Source of the DNA: Sepiola atlantica | Lineage: Eukaryota; Mollusca; Cephalopoda; Sepiida; Sepiolidae | NCBI GenBank assembly: GCA_963556195.1 | Contig: OY744519.1 | Coordinates: 34,515,301-34,579,300, forward strand | DNA length: 64,000 bases | Direction of reading: 5' to 3' | Part shown: positions 59,228 through 64,000 of the stretch, in pieces | Layout of the letters: the number at the start of each line of letters is the position of its first letter | Numbering within the stretch: position 1 is the first letter of the stretch | Program-made: the position numbers and the translations under genes | The notes under the pieces: model-generated | The model's database searches: none | What the model was told of the DNA's origin: nothing | The model's input: the letters and a program-made list of their open reading frames with translations, nothing else

Positions 59228-59645
59228 GGGCAAGATTTAAAATTTGAAAAAGTAAAATAAAATTAAAAAAAAAAACGTTTTACTGAGCCTTGTTGCATCC
59301 ACGAACGTACTTTTTATTGGACCTTTTACCCTCTGGATTCTATCTATCTTCGCCGCACCTGAAGATGTGGTTTTTGGAATTTAACTTTGAATCCTCTCCT
59401 GTCACTTCTCGTGCCTTTTAACGACCTACCTATCTACATTTCACTTTCTCCGCTGGACTTTTTGACACCGGACTTTTTTTGCAATCGGACATTTGCTTGC
59501 ATTTGGGCAGAGTTTTTCCTTGTGTTTTTTTCCTACAATTTTTATTTTACTTTTTCAAATTTTAAATCTTGGCCTTTGCCAACTTATCTATCCCAGCGAT
59601 TTCCTCTAATGATAAGATTTTGATCTTTGAAAAGCCTGGCTTAAG
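59228..59645. repeat. Dispersed element with inverted 35-bp arms
   Basis: GGCAAGATTTAAAATTTGAA, AAAGTAAAATAAAA (59228-59262) pairs with TTTTATTTTACTTTTTCAAA, TTTTAAATCTTGG (59537-59574). The 3' part GCGATTTCCTCTAATGATAA, GATTTTGATCTTTGAAAA is related to the repeats at 29520, 29790 and 39680. ACCTGAAGATGTGG near 59358 resembles the Penelope-like 3' words. Confidence 0.7.
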
Positions 59646-59751
59646 GAAAAATTTAACTTGAATAAATTGCCTTTTTGCGGAATATATCTTGCTCTGAGCA
59701 ACTGAATAGAAATACGATTTGACTTTTGCTTTTCTAATTCCTTTTCATCCT

Positions 59752-59755
<4 letters not shown>

Positions 59756-59850
<95 letters not shown>

Positions 59851-59865
59851 ATATATATATATATA
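59756..59865. repeat. (CA)n(TA)n compound microsatellite
   Basis: CA run, TA run, a short CA insertion, then TA again. Confidence 0.95.
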
Positions 59866-60024
59866 TTCAATGGACACTATATATTATTGTGATCATCCAT
59901 CGGTACCTTCGGTTTCACTGAAACACTAGAAACTCAACCCGCTGGAAGGTAAAATATACCATATGTGACCGGTTCATCAGCCGATGCAATTATATACATA
60001 TCCCTAATAACATTGAATTACACC

Positions 60025-60059
60025 CCCCACACACACTCTCTCTCTGTCTCTATCCCCCC

Positions 60060-60107
<48 letters not shown>
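60025..60107. repeat. (CA)(CT)n(TA)n microsatellite
   Basis: CA, CT and TA runs in series. Confidence 0.9.
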
Positions 60108-60110
<3 letters not shown>

Positions 60111-60593
60111 CAATTTGTCTACATCCCATTGGAATTAGTTTTGATAGAATTTATTATAAGTTTTTTATTCATTTTTTTGGTGTTTCGAACTTTCGTATGA
60201 TGTTGAGGAATAAATAATCAATCAGAAGCTTGTTATTGATACACTATACGTTTTAGAATAAATTGGATTTCATACAATTGTAAAAGGACTTTTGTTATGA
60301 ATTTCTTTTAATTTAGTTTTAAATAAATAAATAGTGCTAATTTCTAATCGTATAATATATACACTAATGTATAATGTACCAACGCTGACTCAATGAACCA
60401 CATTGTAGATAATAAAAACGGGTTTATTTAATGAAAATTTGATTCATTGAAAGTATTACTAGAATTCAGCACAAAGTATCGTTAGAGTCAAAATTTTCAA
60501 TTCGTTATTTACAAAATTATCTGATTAAATATTGTGTGTGTGAAAATAGCTATTAGCGTGATTTGTTAAATAAAAAATGAGTAAAAAGAGCTT

Positions 60594-60800
60594 CTTTCCT
60601 CGTGCTGCCGGCTTATGGCACTTCCTCCCTGCTCCTTGTTTCACTGACTGTAACGACATGCAGAAGATTAAAACTCATGTAAACAGACATCTCGCAGCAC
60701 ATCTTCCAACTTAGGATGACCCCAAAACTTACACCCTAATTATCAGTAGCCCCTCACGTCTACATTGGCGGCCTGTCTTGTTTGGTGTGAACTATGTTGG
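60594..60800 (+). pseudogene. LINE ORF2 C-terminal tail and 3' UTR
   Basis: The frame FPRAAGLWHFLPAPCF, DCNDMQKIKTHVNRHLAA, HLPT, stop is the terminal motif of a Jockey/CR1-like ORF2 (usually FxPRTxxLWNSLP...FKxxVNRHL). 5'-truncated. The 3' UTR matches 18605-18725. Confidence 0.75.
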
Positions 60801-61850
60801 AAAAAATTAATTACTTATTTATTTAAAATAGTTAATTAAAAAGAAAAATGTTATGAATGAATATAAGTTGCAAAATCCTATTAAAAAAATTGGTAAAAAG
60901 AACAAGCGTGCACCTTATCTAATATATAAACTTATCTTGTCGGATTTTCAGAGTTTGTCATCAATTTTATTTCATCTGAGTAATCAATATTAAATTCTTA
61001 CTAGCCAATTTTTCTTTTTGTTACCATATTTTTTTCAATAAAAATGTATTTCGCTGTAGTTTCGTTCACATAATACTTATTCCAACTCGGATATTTATAA
61101 ACATGGAGCCAACTTTCACCAATCAGCTTCACGGCTTCTGCTTACATTCTTAATAACAAATGTATGTCAGCTTTAAAATAAACAATTGCATCTATTTATA
61201 CGAAATATTAAACGATTTATTTGTTTAAATTATTTTATATCACAGTAGTAGGTAAACTATTTTTATTACATTTTCTGATACTATGATCTACAAACAATTA
61301 CATTTGGTCTTATTTATGGACAGCTAGTTATTTATAAATGTAAGAGTTAAATAAAAAAACTCAAATGCGATTTAAATTGCAACTTTTTTGAAGACATTCG
61401 ATTGATTTTATTGCTAATCGGATTTGTTTAAATGAACATATTCCTCTATTGAATTACCTTTCCAAATTATTTCAAAATATTTCTTCAAAAAGTAAATCAA
61501 TATACTCTTACAAAGTGATGTGTTTCGTAGTTTGACTGTTTCTACGCAAATAGAAACATCTGATTGGTTCATAAAAAGAAATAGAGAGAGTACATATTAC
61601 TAAGGCAGTAGCTTTTACAGTGTCAATACCCGAGTTCGAATCTCACGTAAGTCTACAGGATCGTTTTAGCTGAGTACGTATTTTATAAATTTTAATAAAT
61701 TAACATTACATAAAAACATAAGAGACAATACATAAATATTTTTTAGACTAACTGTTTTTGATAATCTGCAAAAAGTAGACATAGAGAGTATTCGGAATTA
61801 ATTCAAAGCGAATTATTTTTGCTTAAAACATAATTTCGAATGTGTTTTGC
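60800..61850. other. Non-coding, AT-rich
   Basis: Only a B-box-like word CGAGTTCGAATCTC at 61630-61643, without a clear A box, stands out. Confidence 0.4.
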
Positions 61851-62078
61851 CAATAAAACTGTGTATAAAGACCCTTTAAGCCTACAAGTTTAGATGTTTT
61901 CTAGAATCAAAATCATGTCATGGATTTTGGTCAAAATTTGAATTAGGATTGTTAACATAAGGTTCAGTAGCACTATGTCTTTGTTTTAATCTTCGTAATC
62001 AGACATAAAATTAGTGCAAAACTATTCTGTTGGGAAAATTAATTTTTTACCGTTCTGGGACGGGTATTCTTCTAGAAG
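61850..62078 (+). mobile_element. Helitron-like 3' end (CTAG)
   Basis: Same family as 55055-55528. Ends CCGTTCTGGGACGGGTATTC, TTCTAG, a CCGT/ACGG hairpin 8 bases before CTAG. Confidence 0.55.
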
Positions 62079-62499
62079 TTTTATAAGAATTTGGTTCAAT
62101 TAATAATTTAATCACCAAACGATACCAGAATGATAAAATTAACTTTCAAAATACTATTTAAAATCAATTAAAAAAGCTTATAAAAGCGGGTTAATTTTAT
62201 TAATTGTTTCTCCTATGAAGATCTCCTTCCAATTTATATTCATCAGAAGAGTATGGTTCGCATGTAAGTTCAATTGAATATAGCAGCAACATTTTTACAT
62301 CTGATGAACTCCTTATAATGCACGTAAACGTATAGTATAGCGTCGTTGTGTTGTAGACACGGTGTAGTTGTCTCTCACTGGTGGTGACCGTAGTAGTTGT
62401 AGAGATGTTGTTATTTTCTTACTTTCTCCCTGTGGCTGGAATAATCGAGGCAATTATTAAAAACAACAAATAACTCCATGATTTGCTCTGGGATTACCT

Positions 62500-62716
62500 T
62501 TACTTTTTACAGTAATCTTTACAGCAATTTAGATCTAGATAACCCGCATCTATTTTCCAATGGTGGAGGCCTCGAAAACAGCGATCGCTCATTTTGACAC
62601 CAAACACCCCAAAAGCAGAAACTCTCTCGCTTTTCTGCCACGTACTTCCTCCCATGACGAATCTTCCAATACACATCAGCCTCACTTATAACTTGACATC
62701 TGACGAAAAATTCCAT
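62500..62716 (-). other. Unclassified open frames in a CpG-richer patch
   Basis: Two overlapping minus-strand frames of 61 and 65 codons. One reads GVFGVKMSDRCFRGLHHWKI and has five Cys near its end. A GTAAAG or GTAATC donor follows near 62500. I recognise no family, and the phase does not fit the GPCR exon at 58678. Could be an exon of another gene or a TE remnant. Confidence 0.2.
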
Positions 62717-63004
62717 TTTCTTGCTTAATCTAAATTTGTGTAGAATTTTCCAATTTTAATTTTATATTTACACACTCGCATCTAAATGTTGCTGTAACCG
62801 ATTAAGGCAATAATAAACGTGTTATTCTTATAATCGGAATATCGATGTTAACGAAAAAAAGACAAGACGGAAAACGTTCCAAAAAGAATTAAACATAAAA
62901 ATGAAAATTTACTATATCACGGATACAAGGTGAATAGAGTAATTTAGCAATCGCTAGGTTGAGCTAGAGAAACTCGGAATTAACTCACATCCTAACCAAT
63001 TCGT

Positions 63005-63550
63005 GATACAAGGTCGAGTTTAAAGTGGGAAGTCCAGCTCCCACAAAAGGGGGCACGTTAGATGGGTGAAAAATACAGGTTACCGCACCTGTCGACATTC
63101 CCCGATGAAGATGTCGCAGGCGATTGGCGATAAACTACCTCCCCTAAAAATTGAGATGATAGAAAAGTAAACTCGTCGCTGCCTTTGAAGGAGAGGGTAC
63201 TGTTTGGGGACACAGTTTACTGTGACCTAACAGTTAATAGCCCGCGGGCTAAGTTCTGAGAAACTGGACGATCTAGCAATACCCAGGATATACTTGAATT
63301 CTCATTAATGAAAAATATGACAAGGTAGAGTTTAAAATGGAAAGTTCAACTTCCCATAAAGGGGAACACTCTGGACGGGCGCAAAAATAATAGTGAACAG
63401 ACACGTCGGTATTTTATGCTGAGGTCACCTCAGGCGATTAAAGATAAACCATTCCCCGCTTCCAAGGAGGAGGTATTGCCTGTGAGGATGCCCCCTCCCC
63501 TGAGAACGAGCAGGCAATAGTAACTCTTATACCATCCCGAAAGCTAAGTC
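63005..63550. repeat. Two diverged tandem copies sharing the core of the U2-type SINE
   Basis: Copy 1 (63005-63260) and copy 2 (63310-63550) both show ACAAGGTAGAGTTTAAA-like, CACGTCGGTATT or CTGTCGACATTCCCCGATGA, CACCTCAGGCGATTAAAGAT, AAACCATTCCCC and a C-rich end. These align with GTCGGCATTCCCCGGTAGGG, CGCCTCAGGCAGTAAGCAAT, AAACTTACTCC of the U2-headed SINEs. Neither copy has a U2-like head. Confidence 0.65.
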
Positions 63551-63724
63551 GTTAGCAAATTGAGCTAGAAAATCCCGTGAGGTCTCATTAGTTCTCGTTC
63601 TTTTCATAGAAAAACAGACGATTCCATTATCCTACGACGTCTCGCTTTTTTTTTTTTTAAAAAGATTTAACTCCATTGGGGATCATACCATTTTCGTTTG
63701 AGGTTTATCTCTAACCATTCTGTA

Positions 63725-63882
63725 GGTTGTCATTTTCTTTCAGCTTGTCGCCATTTTCTTTCAGCTTGTCGCCATTTTCTTTTAGTTGGTCGCCATTTTC
63801 TTTTAGTTGGTCGCCATTTTCTTTTAGTTGATCGCCATTTTCTTTTAGTTGGTCGCCATTTTCTTTTAGTTGATCGCCTCAT
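63725..63882 (+). repeat. 21-bp tandem repeat, about 7 copies
   Basis: Unit TCGCCATTTTCTTTTAGTTGG with C/T and G/A variants. Because 21 is a multiple of 3 it gives a heptapeptide repeat in one frame, most likely without meaning. Confidence 0.92.
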
Positions 63883-63904
63883 TTCTATTATTGTTTCATC
63901 AACA

Positions 63905-64000
63905 TCAACATATTTTGTTTCGGAATTCTTTTTAGATGAGGATTGATAATTTGCATTATTTGGATTATTCCGACGACTGTTTTCATCTTGGATATTATTC
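63905..64000 (-). repeat. 3' segment of the 47930-type repeat, cut by window end
   Basis: The minus strand reads CCAAGATGAAAACAGTCGTC, GGAATAATCCAAATAATGCA, AATTATCAATCCTCATCTAA, AAAGAATTCC, matching 47975-48040. Confidence 0.7.

Noticed and set aside
59925..59995. CTGATGAACCGGTCAC on the minus strand as another hammerhead
   Set aside because: No GAAAC at the right distance and no stem I pairing.

Overview
This is an AT-rich animal (metazoan) genomic window made mostly of introns and repeats. The very long TA arrays, the dense mix of small retroelements, and the style of the LINE, Penelope-like and class C GPCR fragments fit a mollusc, most likely a cephalopod. That taxon is inferred from style, not proven. 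No bacterial-type operons, CRISPR arrays or intact RNA genes are present.

The one host gene I can support runs on the minus strand. Four exons (57150-57344, 37449-37517, 28037-28146, 11603-11748) have consensus splice sites, and their phases join without a break (0, 0, 2, then an open phase-1 donor). Together they encode the Cys-rich linker and transmembrane helices 1 to about 4 of a class C receptor of the GPR158/GPR179 (Drosophila smog/CG31760) type. A fifth, weaker exon (58678-58751) may lie just upstream. The rest of the ectodomain and TM5-7 were not found. Introns of roughly 9, 16 and 20 kb hold nearly everything else.

Layout: 1-3150 is a degenerate 10-bp satellite with higher-order structure. 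5440-5815 is a 54-bp tandem array. 5867-6461 is a LINE 3' end. 10.4-11.5 kb is a nested array of tRNA-like and 5S-rRNA-like retroelements separated by TA arrays. 16.77-16.94 kb is an inverted dimer of a hammerhead-like element. 17.7 and 34.6 kb carry the same minisatellite. 20.45-21.77 kb is a purine-rich low-complexity block. 22.3, 25.7 and 28.8 kb have Helitron-like ends, two of them next to 150-170 bp tandem repeats. 26.9-27.4 kb is another LINE end. U2-snRNA-headed retroposons lie at 41.3, 47.4, 48.7, 54.2 and 54.5 kb, with a headless copy at 30.9 kb. A Penelope-like GIY-YIG remnant lies at 35.06 kb. A complete but decayed Tigger/pogo transposon lies at 44063-46226, a 236-bp mariner-type MITE at 52892-53127, and hammerhead-bearing tRNA-like SINEs at 56.8 and 57.6 kb.

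The most interesting theme is self-cleaving RNA. At least three loci carry hammerhead ribozyme cores with a foldable stem I and a short stem III, and further relics exist. They recur at the 3' side of tRNA-like SINEs, just before TA arrays, or in the arms of inverted repeats. The second theme is SINEs with unusual heads (U2 snRNA, 5S rRNA). The two together suggest a genome rich in short, non-coding, ribozyme-carrying retroelements.
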